22,260 nt of DNA from CAJWPI01 sp964571215 (GCA_964571215.1 CAZMZZ010000024.1:1-22260); one strand, 5' to 3'. Shown: positions 1 through 8,132, counted from the stretch's first letter. Translations and numbers: made by a program. The notes: generated by a model not told the origin, from the letters alone.

Positions 1-2
1 TT

Positions 3-1517
3 AACTTTGAGGTAAGCAATTATCTTGTAGAAGGAGAAAATTTTCTTATCGTTCAAGTAAATAATTTCTTAAATAAATCATCTATACCAACGCAAAGGAC
101 AGACTGGTGGCCATATGGCGGCCTAATTGATGATGTTTTTCTCATTTCTACGCCAAGTAAATTCATAAACAATGTTTTCTTGCAGCTAGTAGATCATGAG
201 ACAGGTAGAGTTGAAATTAAAGTTCAAGGATCACCTAATCAAGAAGGCGATAGACTTAAATTATCAATTCCAGAGCTAGGTTTTATTAAATCCTTTAAAT
301 TTAATCAAAATAGTTATATATCTGATAGTTTTAACATTAATCCAAAACTATGGACCCCGGAAGAACCAAAGCTATATAAGGTTATTGTTTCAACTGATCA
401 AGATTCAATTTCAGATAGAATTGGTTTTAGAACCATAGAAACTCAAGGAACGAAAATCCTACTTAATGGAACGCCTATTAAACTAAAAGGTATTTCTATG
501 CATTCAGAACCAATTGGAATACCTGGACCAGCATTTTCATCAGATCATTTTAAAGACCTGCTTGTAACTGCAAAAAGTTTAAATACAAATTTTGTAAGAG
601 CTGCCCACTACCCATATTCCAGACAACTTGCAAAAGTAGCTGATTCCCTAGGGTTAATGCTATGGGAAGAAATTCCTATTTACTGGAATATTGATTGGGA
701 CAATCCTGAAACTTTAGACATTGCCATTAATCAGATTAAAAGACTGATTCAGCGAGACTGGAATAGAGGTTCAGTAGTAGTTTGGTCTGTGGCTAATGAA
801 ACTCCTTTCTCATCTTCCAGAATGAACTTCCTTGAAGAAGTTATTAGTAAGGTAAGAGCGTTAGATAGTTCACGACTTACAACCGCCGCTTTGTTGTCTG
901 GGGATAGAGGAGAATTACAAGAGCTTATTCTGGCCCTATGTTTTTTGGGAGTAAACTCTCCTGAAATTAGTTATAAAGAAAAGGCTATTTTCAAGTCACT
1001 TATTGATCAGGCTGGATTAGATTTAACAACCAAGGTGCAATTTAAGGTAGAAGTCAACGATCCTCTGGGGGGGCTTGTAGATCTAATTTCTTATAACGAA
1101 TACTTTGGGTGGTATTATTCTTTAGTCTTCGCTGATCAATTAAAGGTTAAAGAAAGCACTTTAAGGAAACTCATGTTTCAGCTTATTCCAACCATTGAAA
1201 TTACGTCAGCTTTTGATAAACCTATTCATATCTCTGAATTTGGTGCTGGCGCAAAATTCGGTTTGCGTAATGAAGGCAAGATTTGGTCTGAAGAATATCA
1301 AAAGCAAGTTTACAAAACCCAATTAAAAATGATTTTAAAAAACCCCCAGATTCAGGGCATGACACCTTGGATCCTAAAAGATTTTAGGGCAATGTTAAGA
1401 CCCTTAGCTGGTATTCAAGACTTCTATAATCGCAAAGGATTAATAGATGAAGAAGGTAATAAAAAGTTAGCTTTTAATGTTTTAAAAGATTTTTATGCTA
1501 AAGAGTGGGATGAGTAG
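3..1517 (+). CDS. Glycoside hydrolase family 2 protein, beta-glucuronidase-like (5' end outside window)
   Basis: This is the C-terminal 504 residues of a GH2 retaining glycosidase. The frame is open from base 3 without a start, so the N-terminus, probably with a signal peptide and about 80-100 residues, is missing. The visible part opens with the end of the jelly-roll domain (TDWWPYGGL near bases 99-125, typical of GH2), then an immunoglobulin-like domain, then the TIM barrel. The acid/base Glu is in WSVANET (Glu codon 798-800) and the nucleophile Glu in ISEFGAG (codon 1236-1238). NEYFGWY near base 1096 is the segment that marks beta-glucuronidases and their close relatives. About 45 residues coded near 903-1043, just before VNDPLGG, look like extra sequence compared with the family. 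A role in releasing terminal uronic acid or galactose from glycans is family knowledge; the actual substrate is unknown. Confidence 0.9.
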   Translation, partial: NFEVSNYLVEGENFLIVQVNNFLNKSSIPTQRTDWWPYGGLIDDVFLISTPSKFINNVFLQLVDHETGRVEIKVQGSPNQEGDRLKLSIPELGFIKSFKFNQNSYISDSFNINPKLWTPEEPKLYKVIVSTDQDSISDRIGFRTIETQGTKILLNGTPIKLKGISMHSEPIGIPGPAFSSDHFKDLLVTAKSLNTNFVRAAHYPYSRQLAKVADSLGLMLWEEIPIYWNIDWDNPETLDIAINQIKRLIQRDWNRGSVVVWSVANETPFSSSRMNFLEEVISKVRALDSSRLTTAALLSGDRGELQELILALCFLGVNSPEISYKEKAIFKSLIDQAGLDLTTKVQFKVEVNDPLGGLVDLISYNEYFGWYYSLVFADQLKVKESTLRKLMFQLIPTIEITSAFDKPIHISEFGAGAKFGLRNEGKIWSEEYQKQVYKTQLKMILKNPQIQGMTPWILKDFRAMLRPLAGIQDFYNRKGLIDEEGNKKLAFNVLKDFYAKEWDE

Positions 1518-1535
1518 TTAAGAAGGAAAAAAATT

Positions 1536-1579
1536 TAGGGTATAGGTTGTTCCAATTTTTAACCAGAAGCCCTACCACT
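1536..1579 (+). repeat. Dispersed intergenic repeat, copy A
   Basis: This 44-base element lies between the convergent GH2 and MarC genes and matches copy B (2381-2415) and copy C (11364-11408) in the same orientation. Shared blocks are TAGGGTATA (A and C), GTTCCAATTTTTAACCA (A and B), CCAGAAGC (A and C) and CCACT (all). It can fold into an outer stem TAGGG/CCCTA (1536-1540 with 1570-1574) and an inner stem GGTT/AACC (1545-1548 with 1561-1564). The bases just before it (1514-1523) also match the ten bases just before copy C, but in A about a dozen extra bases intervene. Confidence 0.75.
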
Positions 1580-1590
1580 ATTTTAAGATT

Positions 1591-2217
1591 TTAAATACTA
1601 AATGTGAGTCTTATTCCCTGAATTACAAACTCTATTGCTAAAGCCCCAAGCAATAAACCGAAAGTTCTTTGGAGAACATCCAATACAGATATAGGTAGTT
1701 TTTCTGCAATCTTTCCAGAAATCCACAGAGACAGCGTGGTTAAAAGAATAATAATAAAGATAGGACTAAAACCAACTAAGTGAGAATTTATAGATTCTCC
1801 AGACTTTTCTGATAAGAGGATGACAATAGTAATCGCCCCTGGTCCAGCTACGAGTGGAATAGCTAAAGGGAAGGTTGCAAGAGATGATAATGCCTCATCA
1901 TCCATTGCCCTTTCTGCCGTTTTCTCTCTACTTTGTTGTCTTTGCATAAATACCATTTGATATGCAATGATCATTAAAAACATTCCACCTACAATCCGAA
2001 AAGAATTAATGCTTATGCCCATTAGTTGAAGGACTTGACTTCCAAACATCCAAAAGACCGATAATATTATGAAAGCCGTTACACCAGTGCGGATGCCAAG
2101 GGTTCTAAGATCTTTTTGATTTAATCCTTGAGTAAAAGTAGCAAAAATGGGCAACAAAGATATAGGGTCAATGGCCACAAAGATTAATACAAAATTTTCT
2201 ACAAATAAGGTTAACAT
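1591..2217 (-). CDS. MarC family integral membrane protein
   Basis: The 208-residue protein is hydrophobic along nearly its whole length, with about six membrane segments. It carries the family landmarks: an N-terminal FVAIDPISLLPIF segment, a central AIPLVAGPGAI segment and a C-terminal RTFGLLLGALAIEFVIQGI segment. MarC (UPF0056) proteins sit in the inner membrane and are sometimes called amino-acid or small-solute transporter-like, but their substrate is not established. The length is normal for the family. The ATG start has an AGGA ribosome-binding site 9 bases upstream, and that site falls in the loop of a small inverted repeat. The gene stands alone, convergent with the GH2 gene and divergent from the TonB receptor. 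Confidence 0.9.
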   Translation of the reverse strand: MLTLFVENFVLIFVAIDPISLLPIFATFTQGLNQKDLRTLGIRTGVTAFIILSVFWMFGSQVLQLMGISINSFRIVGGMFLMIIAYQMVFMQRQQSREKTAERAMDDEALSSLATFPLAIPLVAGPGAITIVILLSEKSGESINSHLVGFSPIFIIILLTTLSLWISGKIAEKLPISVLDVLQRTFGLLLGALAIEFVIQGIRLTFSI

Positions 2218-2221
2218 TAAT

Positions 2222-2238
2222 CAAAATTCCTAATTTTG
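2222..2238 (-). promoter_or_regulatory. Hairpin presenting the MarC ribosome-binding site
   Basis: The bases form a perfect 7-bp inverted repeat, CAAAATT / AATTTTG, with a 3-base loop. On the mRNA strand the loop is AGG, the core of the Shine-Dalgarno sequence of the MarC gene, which starts at 2217. Such a weak all-A/U stem could melt with temperature or expose the site constantly. In this AT-rich DNA it may also be chance. Confidence 0.3.
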
Positions 2239-2371
2239 GATGTATGCGGTAAATTAAAAGCAGCATCATATAGTAATAGGAAAATATGACTACAGGTATT
2301 AAGCAAATTATTCGTAATATTTAATTCTCTGTTAAAAAGTTATTCTTAGAGTAGCTATGAAGGAACACCAA

Positions 2372-2415
2372 CTTGGAGAATAGGTGGTTCCAATTTTTAA
2401 CCATAAGCTCCACTA
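2372..2415 (+). repeat. Dispersed intergenic repeat, copy B
   Basis: The core at 2381-2415 is nearly identical to copy A: TAGGT, then GTTCCAATTTTTAACCA, then AAGC and CCACTATT, with two bases missing before CCACT. It can form an inner stem GGTT/AACC (2386-2389 with 2399-2402) and an outer stem TGGAG/CTCCA (2374-2378 with 2408-2412). The outer stem differs in sequence from the TAGGG/CCCTA of copy A but remains paired. The copy lies in the divergent region between the MarC and TonB receptor genes. Confidence 0.7.
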
Positions 2416-2647
2416 TTATATTAAATTGATATTTCAATAAAAAAAGAGCAGGATAATCATTCAGTGGAATTTCTTTAATAATAAAAGATTCATAGTTCCA
2501 ACTTAAGAATATTAGATTTTACATCTCAATCTTGTCTATAGAGAAAGTAGTCCATGATTGATTATTTTCCATTTCTTTTTAATCTAAAAAAGTATTGCAA
2601 CTTATTATTTGTAAACTAAAAATTTATTCTGGTTCTTCTGATTATAA

Positions 2648-2676
2648 TTTGCACATTTTTTTAACTAGGTTAATAT
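2648..2676 (+). promoter_or_regulatory. Possible sigma-70 promoter for the TonB receptor cluster
   Basis: TTTGCA at 2648-2653 (4 of 6 to the -35 consensus) is followed after 17 bases by TAATAT at 2671-2676 (5 of 6 to the -10 consensus). Transcription would begin near 2683, giving a leader of about 27 bases before the ATG at 2710. A second TATAAT-like hexamer at 2643-2648 has no matching -35. AT-rich sequence makes such matches common. Confidence 0.35.
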
Positions 2677-2709
2677 CTACAAACATTAAGTAATCTTGTG
2701 GAGGTTTAT

Positions 2710-4938
2710 ATGAAAAATTCGTTATTAGGTGGGTTTCTAACGTTTACTTTAGCTTTCTTTGTCTATCCAGTTTTTTCTGCAGAAGACGAGTCAGCTAATG
2801 TTTTAGAGGAAATAGTAGTTACTGCAAGAAAGAGAGAAGAAAATATTCAAGATACTGCTCTTTCTGTAAGTGCTTTATCTGAAGCTGATATTGCAGATAG
2901 ATTTCCTTCAGATATAAGAGATTTAGCTGCAGATTCACCCAATCTTTTGATTGATGATTTACAACAGGGGCCTGGAAGTCCTACTGCAATTTTTATAAGG
3001 GGTATTGGTGTTTCAGATGTAGAAAAGAATTTTGATCCCACCACTGGTGTTTATCTCGATGGTGTATTTGTAGGAGCAAATTCTGGAGCTATGTTGAAAA
3101 CAATTGATTTAGAAAGTGTAGAAATATTAAGAGGTCCACAAGGTACTTTGTTTGGACGGAACACAGTTGCTGGGGTGATTCACCTAACAAGGTCAAAACC
3201 AACTGGAGAGCAAGGGGGAAAAGTCAGAGTTGGGTTTGGTGATTATGATACTACAACACTAGAAGGTATTTTTAACTTCAGCATGTCTGACAATGCTGCT
3301 GGAAAGGTTAGTATTACCAGAAGAGATCAATCTGAAGGATTCCTAACTAACTTGGTAGACAATGAAGATTTAGGCCGTTCAGATTATAGTCAGGCAACTA
3401 TAAACCTTTTATTCAACCCCCAAGAGGATCTGGAAATCGAGGTTACTCATACTGTTGAAGAACAAGACCAAGATGCTCATACTGCACTTAACTTAGGAGG
3501 GGCAACTACTTGGTGGTGTGCAGCATACGGCCAATGTTCTCCTGGCTTGGGGATTCCTCAGAGTGGAGACAGACATAAAGTCTACAATAATGAAGCAAAC
3601 CGTAGAAATGCCTCATTTGATACAGATACAAGCATAATTGAATTGCGCTGGGATATATCAGATTCTATGAAATTTGATTACATATTTGGTTACAAGGAAA
3701 CTGATGAAGAAGTGTACCAAGATTGGGATGGAACACCTTTGCCTCTCTACCACACTTCCCGCCCTGCTTCTTATGAACAAACTAGCCATGAATTCAGAAT
3801 AACTTCTGATTTAGATGGACCAGTAAATTATGTTGCTGGACTCTACAAATGGGATTCTGAATATAGAATCGATCTGGTTAGTTTTATAGGATTCTATGAC
3901 CTTTTTGGTGCTGTACCCAGGACAGATCCTCTGATAGTAGTTCCTATTTATGCAACAACTCAACAGGAAACAGATTCAACTGCTGTTTTCTTTGAAGCTG
4001 ATGTAGCATTAAATGATGCATGGACACTGACAGTTGGCGGAAGATCTATTGATGAAGAAAAAAGATCTAAAGCTTGTGATGGACCTTATCCAGCTTGTCC
4101 TAATCTAAATACTGATGCGAGTGCTGACTGGACTAAATTTACCCCTAAAGTAGCAATTAAATATTCAGCCAATCCTAATGTTATGGTCTATGCCTTACAT
4201 TCAAAGGGGTACAGAAGTGGAGGCTTTAATGGCAGATGGGGAAGTTTAAATTCTGCAACAATACCTTACGACCCTGAAACAGTTACTAACACTGAAATCG
4301 GAATTAAGACCACTCTTCTAGAAAATAGAGTTCATTTCAATTTTACAGTATTTTCTATGGATTATGAGGACAAACAGATTGACGTTGATGTAGTGGATCC
4401 AACAGCTGCCTTGGGTAGGTCAACAGTGGCAAAAAATGTTGCGGAAGCAACTTTTGAGGGAGTTGAAATAGAGTTACACGCTCTTCTTACTGAAAACCTC
4501 TCTATTGATGCAAACTTAGGAACTTTAGATGCAGAATTTGGAGAATTTTTTGCAGACTTCACAGGTTCCGGTGTGGATGCAGACTACACTTACCTGGAAC
4601 CTCTACGCTCACCTGATTTAACTTGGACGCTTGGTGGAACCTATAACATTCCTGTCACAAGAGGAGAGTTTTATGTAAGAGCAAGTGCTCATTCCATAGG
4701 TAAACACCATGTTTCCCAGTTAAATACTCCGACTACTTATAACGATAAAGACCAAACTTTGGTGGATGTTTCTTTTAACCGTAGGATCAACGATACAAAG
4801 ATAAGTGTCTTTGGTCGTAATCTTACAGATGAAGACGGGTTTACTGTTGGTTACGACGTTTTTGCTGGAGCTGCTTGGAGTTATGCTATGGCAAGAGCTC
4901 CAAAAACCTGGGGAATTGAAATAATGCACGAGTTTTAA
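2710..4938 (+). CDS. TonB-dependent outer-membrane receptor
   Basis: This 742-residue protein is an energised importer in the outer membrane. I place the start at ATG 2710, with GGAGG at 2700-2704, rather than at the GTG inside that site. A signal peptide (residues 1-24, ending VFSA) is followed by a TonB box, LEEIVVTAR (about 32-40). The plug domain (about 45-160) holds IRGIG, VYLDGVFVG and RGPQGTLFGRNT (141-152), and the barrel ends in aromatic Phe (IMHEF), as outer-membrane barrels do. Cys pairs in WWCAAYGQC and KACDGPYPAC probably form disulfides in outer loops. The sequence is of the general type found in sphingomonad and marine gammaproteobacterial receptors for bulky organic substrates. 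No siderophore gene is nearby; five catabolic-looking genes follow on the same strand, so it probably imports their substrate. The ligand is unknown. Confidence 0.93.
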   Translation: MKNSLLGGFLTFTLAFFVYPVFSAEDESANVLEEIVVTARKREENIQDTALSVSALSEADIADRFPSDIRDLAADSPNLLIDDLQQGPGSPTAIFIRGIGVSDVEKNFDPTTGVYLDGVFVGANSGAMLKTIDLESVEILRGPQGTLFGRNTVAGVIHLTRSKPTGEQGGKVRVGFGDYDTTTLEGIFNFSMSDNAAGKVSITRRDQSEGFLTNLVDNEDLGRSDYSQATINLLFNPQEDLEIEVTHTVEEQDQDAHTALNLGGATTWWCAAYGQCSPGLGIPQSGDRHKVYNNEANRRNASFDTDTSIIELRWDISDSMKFDYIFGYKETDEEVYQDWDGTPLPLYHTSRPASYEQTSHEFRITSDLDGPVNYVAGLYKWDSEYRIDLVSFIGFYDLFGAVPRTDPLIVVPIYATTQQETDSTAVFFEADVALNDAWTLTVGGRSIDEEKRSKACDGPYPACPNLNTDASADWTKFTPKVAIKYSANPNVMVYALHSKGYRSGGFNGRWGSLNSATIPYDPETVTNTEIGIKTTLLENRVHFNFTVFSMDYEDKQIDVDVVDPTAALGRSTVAKNVAEATFEGVEIELHALLTENLSIDANLGTLDAEFGEFFADFTGSGVDADYTYLEPLRSPDLTWTLGGTYNIPVTRGEFYVRASAHSIGKHHVSQLNTPTTYNDKDQTLVDVSFNRRINDTKISVFGRNLTDEDGFTVGYDVFAGAAWSYAMARAPKTWGIEIMHEF

Positions 4939-4978
4939 TTTAAGTCTTAAAAAATTTATTTATTAGGAGAGTTGCAAA

Positions 4979-6067
4979 ATGAAAGTTGGATTGTTGATGG
5001 TATTTCAAAACTTCAAAGATAAAATCTCAGATGCTGAGGCATATCAAAGAGATATGCACATTGCTGACCTTGCTGAACCATTAGGGTTTGATACTCTAGG
5101 AGCGGTTGAACACCATTTTAATAGTTATGCTATGGCACCAGACGGCATGCAATTTTTGTCTTACATGGCAGGTAGAACAAAAAAAATTAATTTGATGACA
5201 GGAGCAGTGATACTTCCTTGGTGGGATTCACCTTTACGTGTAACTGAGAAGATGATTCTGTTAGATCATCTTAGTCAAGGTAGAGCACTTTTTGGAATAG
5301 GCCACGGTCTGGCAAGGAGAGAGTACGATGTTTTCGGTGTTGATATGGGAGAAGCAAGAGATAGATTTGATGAATCAGCGGAAATTATCATTGAAGGTCT
5401 TGAATCTGGGTTTGTAGAAGCTGACGGAAAGCATTATAAGCAAGTTAAAACTGAGGTAAGACCAAAACCTTTTGCAAGTTTTAAAGATCGCTTGTATGCG
5501 GTCGCCATGTCATCCCATTCAGTAGCTAAGGTAGCTGCTTTGGGAGCTGTCATGATGAGTTTTGCTCAAAAACCATGGGAAGAAATGACTGACCATTTTG
5601 GTACTTATCGTGATTTATTTAAGGAACACCATAATAGACCAGCTCCTCCACCAATTTGTGTAGATTTTATGTCTTGTGATGAAAGTGGTGATCGTGCAGA
5701 AGAGCTTGCTAGAGAACATATGGCCAATTATTACGTAACTGTTTTAGATCATTATGAAATGGCCAATGACCATTTTGATAGCATTAAGGGCTATGATGAC
5801 TATGCCTCTGGGGCAGAACAGCTTCGTGAAACTGGAAATGAAGCTGCAGGGGAAGCTTTCGTAGATATTAACACTTGGGGGACTCCCCAACAGATTCTAG
5901 AGAAGTTAGAAAACAGAAAGAAAGCTCTTGGAGATTTTGATTTAACTATTCAAGTAAGTTACGGGGGAATGACTCTAGAGAATGCAGAAAAGAGTATTAG
6001 ACTGTTTGCTGAAAAGGTTTTACCAGAGGTCCAATCCTGGTCTAGGGTAGGAGAAAAAGTAGCATAA
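4979..6067 (+). CDS. Luciferase-like (LLM class) flavin-dependent monooxygenase
   Basis: The 362-residue protein has the TIM-barrel pattern of bacterial-luciferase-like enzymes: an N-terminal beta strand (KVGLLMVFQ), the active-site motif VEHHF (residues 43-47), and the run LDHLSQGRALFGIGHGLARREYDVFG (about 95-120) that lines the flavin pocket. Family members use reduced FMN or F420 to oxygenate or reduce aldehydes, ketones and alkanes, and some are type II Baeyer-Villiger monooxygenases. Here the position 40 bases after a TonB receptor and ahead of SDR and esterase genes suggests an oxygenase in breakdown of the imported compound. The start has a clear AGGAG site 8 bases upstream. It is of a different subfamily from the second LLM protein at 21180-22187. 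No dedicated flavin reductase gene lies in the window. Confidence 0.88.
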   Translation: MKVGLLMVFQNFKDKISDAEAYQRDMHIADLAEPLGFDTLGAVEHHFNSYAMAPDGMQFLSYMAGRTKKINLMTGAVILPWWDSPLRVTEKMILLDHLSQGRALFGIGHGLARREYDVFGVDMGEARDRFDESAEIIIEGLESGFVEADGKHYKQVKTEVRPKPFASFKDRLYAVAMSSHSVAKVAALGAVMMSFAQKPWEEMTDHFGTYRDLFKEHHNRPAPPPICVDFMSCDESGDRAEELAREHMANYYVTVLDHYEMANDHFDSIKGYDDYASGAEQLRETGNEAAGEAFVDINTWGTPQQILEKLENRKKALGDFDLTIQVSYGGMTLENAEKSIRLFAEKVLPEVQSWSRVGEKVA

Positions 6068-6140
6068 ATTCATTAATTTTTTGTATAACTCATCAAAAAA
6101 GTACTTAAATTTTCTTAAAAATCACAACTGAGAGTAAGTT

Positions 6141-6584
6141 TTGAGTTCAATCGCAAGAGTGCAAAGGATAGTAAAGGTTCCCAAATCATATTTTTGGGAA
6201 AGATTGTTAAAATTCGATGACATAGGTTCTTTCTTACCTGAAAACATAGAGAAAGTGGAATGTTCTAGCAATGAAATAGGTTCTTTGAGGTACATTACCC
6301 TAAGTGAAATTACAGGTTATCCTGGAGAGGTGATAGAAAGATTTGATGGAGTTTCAGGTGATAGTTATTTTGTTTATTCTGTAATAGATAAAAGCTGTCT
6401 TCCTTTTACAAACTATGTATCTTGCGTTTCAGTAAAAGAAGTTTCTTCATCAGAATCTGAGGTTTGTTGGTATAGCCACTGGAAAGCAGATGGATTAGCT
6501 GAAAACAAAGTACAAGAGATGTTGGAAGGATTTTATGAACTTATATTCTCAAATGCTGAAAAACAGTATCAAGAAAAGAATTAA
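6141..6584 (+). CDS. SRPBCC (START-like, polyketide cyclase-type) protein
   Basis: The 147-residue protein begins with the helix-grip pattern SIARVQRIVKVPKSYFWERLLKFDDIGSFLPE, has the middle strands GSLRYITL and GEVIERFDG, then SESEVCWYSHWKADG and a long C-terminal amphipathic helix. This is the layout of SRPBCC ligand-binding proteins, which include polyketide cyclases, aromatases and lipid carriers, with a deep hydrophobic cavity. There is no ATG in reach: a stop (TAA, 6135-6137) sits just before TTG 6141, which has GAGAG six bases upstream, so TTG is taken as the start; the next candidate is GTG 6159. The 73-base gap after the monooxygenase is the longest within the cluster and could hold an internal promoter. 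The role, binding or isomerising an intermediate, is inference. Confidence 0.75.
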   Translation: MSSIARVQRIVKVPKSYFWERLLKFDDIGSFLPENIEKVECSSNEIGSLRYITLSEITGYPGEVIERFDGVSGDSYFVYSVIDKSCLPFTNYVSCVSVKEVSSSESEVCWYSHWKADGLAENKVQEMLEGFYELIFSNAEKQYQEKN

Positions 6585-6602
6585 AATACATGGAGAAGAA
6601 AT

Positions 6603-7367
6603 ATGACGAATTACAGTTTTCCTGAGGGAGCTGCAGTAGTTTTTGGTGGTTCTGGAGGGTTAGGGTCTGGAGTAGTAAATCTGTTGGCAGATAGTGGCGT
6701 CAACGTTGCCTTTACTTATTTAACAAATGAAAAAGCAGCAAAAGAAAATTTAAAGAGTATAGAGAATAAGGGAGTTGAGGGTCTTATAGAGAAAGTTGAT
6801 CTGTTGAATCTTGAAGAAACTACTTCTTTTGCAAACAAAGCTAAACAAAAATTTAATCGGATACACTCTGTTATATTTGCTACTGGTCCTTTTCTTCATA
6901 TCTTACCTATAATGGACGCTAATCCAGAGGATGTTTATTCAACAATAGATACGGATGTAAAAGGGTTCTACCATGTTTTAAAAGCCACAGTTCCTATACT
7001 GCGCGAAGGAGGAGGTGGATCAATTACGGCTTTAACTACTGCTGCTATACATAAGTATATAAGTACAGACGGTCTTTCATCAGTACCAAAAGCAGGAGTG
7101 CAGCATTTATGCACTGCTATTTCTAGAGAGGAAGGGACTAATGGTATTCGAGCAAATTGTGTAGCTGTTGGCTTAATAGCAGTTGGTTTGTCTCAAGAGA
7201 TAGAATCTCCACCAGGAGGGATTTTAGATCAGTGGATGCAACAAGTACCCCTTAACAGGGCAGGAGAACCTGACGAACTATTTCAGGTAGTAGTTTTCCT
7301 AGCATCTGAAAATGCTGGGTATATAAGTGGTCAGTCTATTCCAGTAGATGGTGGTTACTCAGCTTAA
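6603..7367 (+). CDS. SDR-family protein lacking the catalytic Tyr
   Basis: The 254-residue protein has the short-chain dehydrogenase fold: the nucleotide-binding motif GGSGGLGSG (15-23), the segment IFATGPF in place of NNAG (91-97), the post-catalytic REEGTNGIRANCVAVG and the C-terminal SGQSIPVDGGYS signature. The Asn-Ser-Tyr-Lys tetrad is nearly gone. The Tyr of YxxxK is Ser159 (SSVPK), the Ser is Thr145/146 (ALTTAA), the Asn is Asp118, and only Lys163 remains. It may therefore bind NAD(P) without classical dehydrogenase chemistry, use another residue, or act as partner of the intact SDR encoded just downstream. The start has GGAG seven bases upstream. It lies 18 bases after the SRPBCC gene and 12 before the next SDR, in an apparent operon. 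Confidence 0.85.
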   Translation: MTNYSFPEGAAVVFGGSGGLGSGVVNLLADSGVNVAFTYLTNEKAAKENLKSIENKGVEGLIEKVDLLNLEETTSFANKAKQKFNRIHSVIFATGPFLHILPIMDANPEDVYSTIDTDVKGFYHVLKATVPILREGGGGSITALTTAAIHKYISTDGLSSVPKAGVQHLCTAISREEGTNGIRANCVAVGLIAVGLSQEIESPPGGILDQWMQQVPLNRAGEPDELFQVVVFLASENAGYISGQSIPVDGGYSA

Positions 7368-7379
7368 ACTTGAAGCTGA

Positions 7380-8105
7380 ATGAATTTCACCAACAAAAAA
7401 GTTTTAATCATCGGTGGAAGCAGTGGCATCGGTAGAGGTATTGCAAATTGTTTCTTAAATCTTGAAGCTGAAGTTTGTGTAACTGGTACAAAAGCATCGC
7501 TATCCAAATATGATGTTGACGATCCAGTTGCTGAAAAATGTAGTTATTCCCAGCTTAACTTGCTTGAAGACAGTGCTCTTGATAATTTTATTTTACCTTT
7601 CGAAACATTAAATGTTCTGATATGTTCCCAAGGTACTGTTAAATATGGACGTAAGGAGTTCGAATTAGAAGGATTTCGCGAGGTTTTAGATGTAAATCTA
7701 ATCTCTATGATGACTTGTTGCCAGAAGTTTAAGCCTCTGTTATCAGAAAGTATTGGAAATATCATAATGTTGGGATCAGGAGCTAGTTATAGAGCGGTTA
7801 AGGGAAATCCTGCCTATTCGGCTTCCAAAGGGGGAATTCTTACGTTAATAAAAACTTTGGCTGATGCTTGGGCAGAAAAAGGGATTAGAGTGAATGGGCT
7901 AGCACCAGGGTTTGTAGCAACAAAACTTACTGAGATTACTTTCAATCATAAAGAAAGGTACCAGTCTTCTTTAAAAAAAATACCAATGGGCAGGTGGGGT
8001 AATCCAGAAGAAATTGGTGATGCTGCTTGTTTTTTAGCAAGTGAAAAAGCTAGTTATATCACCGGTCAAATGATTAGAGTAGACGGAGGTTTAGGTTTAT
8101 CATAG
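7380..8105 (+). CDS. Short-chain dehydrogenase/reductase (canonical active site)
   Basis: The 241-residue enzyme carries an intact SDR set: the cofactor loop GGSSGIGRG (12-20), Asn106 in DVNLISM, Ser133 in MLGSGAS, the YSASK motif with Tyr146 and Lys150, and GLAPGFVATKLT after it. It ends with the usual ITGQMIRVDGGLG. The NNAG motif is replaced by ICSQG. Family members oxidise secondary alcohols or reduce ketones with NAD(P)(H), and the C-terminus is of the classical fatty-acyl/steroid SDR type. It starts 12 bases after the previous SDR with only a weak purine-rich ribosome-binding site, so it may be translated by coupling. Context suggests alcohol/ketone conversion in the cluster's pathway; the substrate cannot be read from the sequence. 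Confidence 0.9.
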   Translation: MNFTNKKVLIIGGSSGIGRGIANCFLNLEAEVCVTGTKASLSKYDVDDPVAEKCSYSQLNLLEDSALDNFILPFETLNVLICSQGTVKYGRKEFELEGFREVLDVNLISMMTCCQKFKPLLSESIGNIIMLGSGASYRAVKGNPAYSASKGGILTLIKTLADAWAEKGIRVNGLAPGFVATKLTEITFNHKERYQSSLKKIPMGRWGNPEEIGDAACFLASEKASYITGQMIRVDGGLGLS

Positions 8106-8132
8106 GTTTTAATTTTTAATGATGGAGTTGAT

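Larger units (their letters stand above)
2218..2709. other. Intergenic region between MarC and the TonB receptor (about 490 bases)
   Basis: No reading frame with a plausible start, ribosome-binding site and recognisable product was seen here on either strand. The stretch holds the MarC leader hairpin (2222-2238), repeat copy B (2372-2415) and the probable promoter and ribosome-binding site of the TonB receptor (2648-2704). The remaining part, about 2420-2640, is AT-rich sequence in which I see no feature. Confidence 0.6.

Noticed and set aside
1061..1073. Run of seven G in the GH2 gene as a frameshift site
   Set aside because: The reading frame passes through it intact (DPLGGLVD), and the family motif NEYFGWY follows in the same frame.
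2698..2700. GTG as start of the TonB receptor
   Set aside because: It overlaps the GGAGG ribosome-binding site of ATG 2710, from which a normal signal peptide begins.
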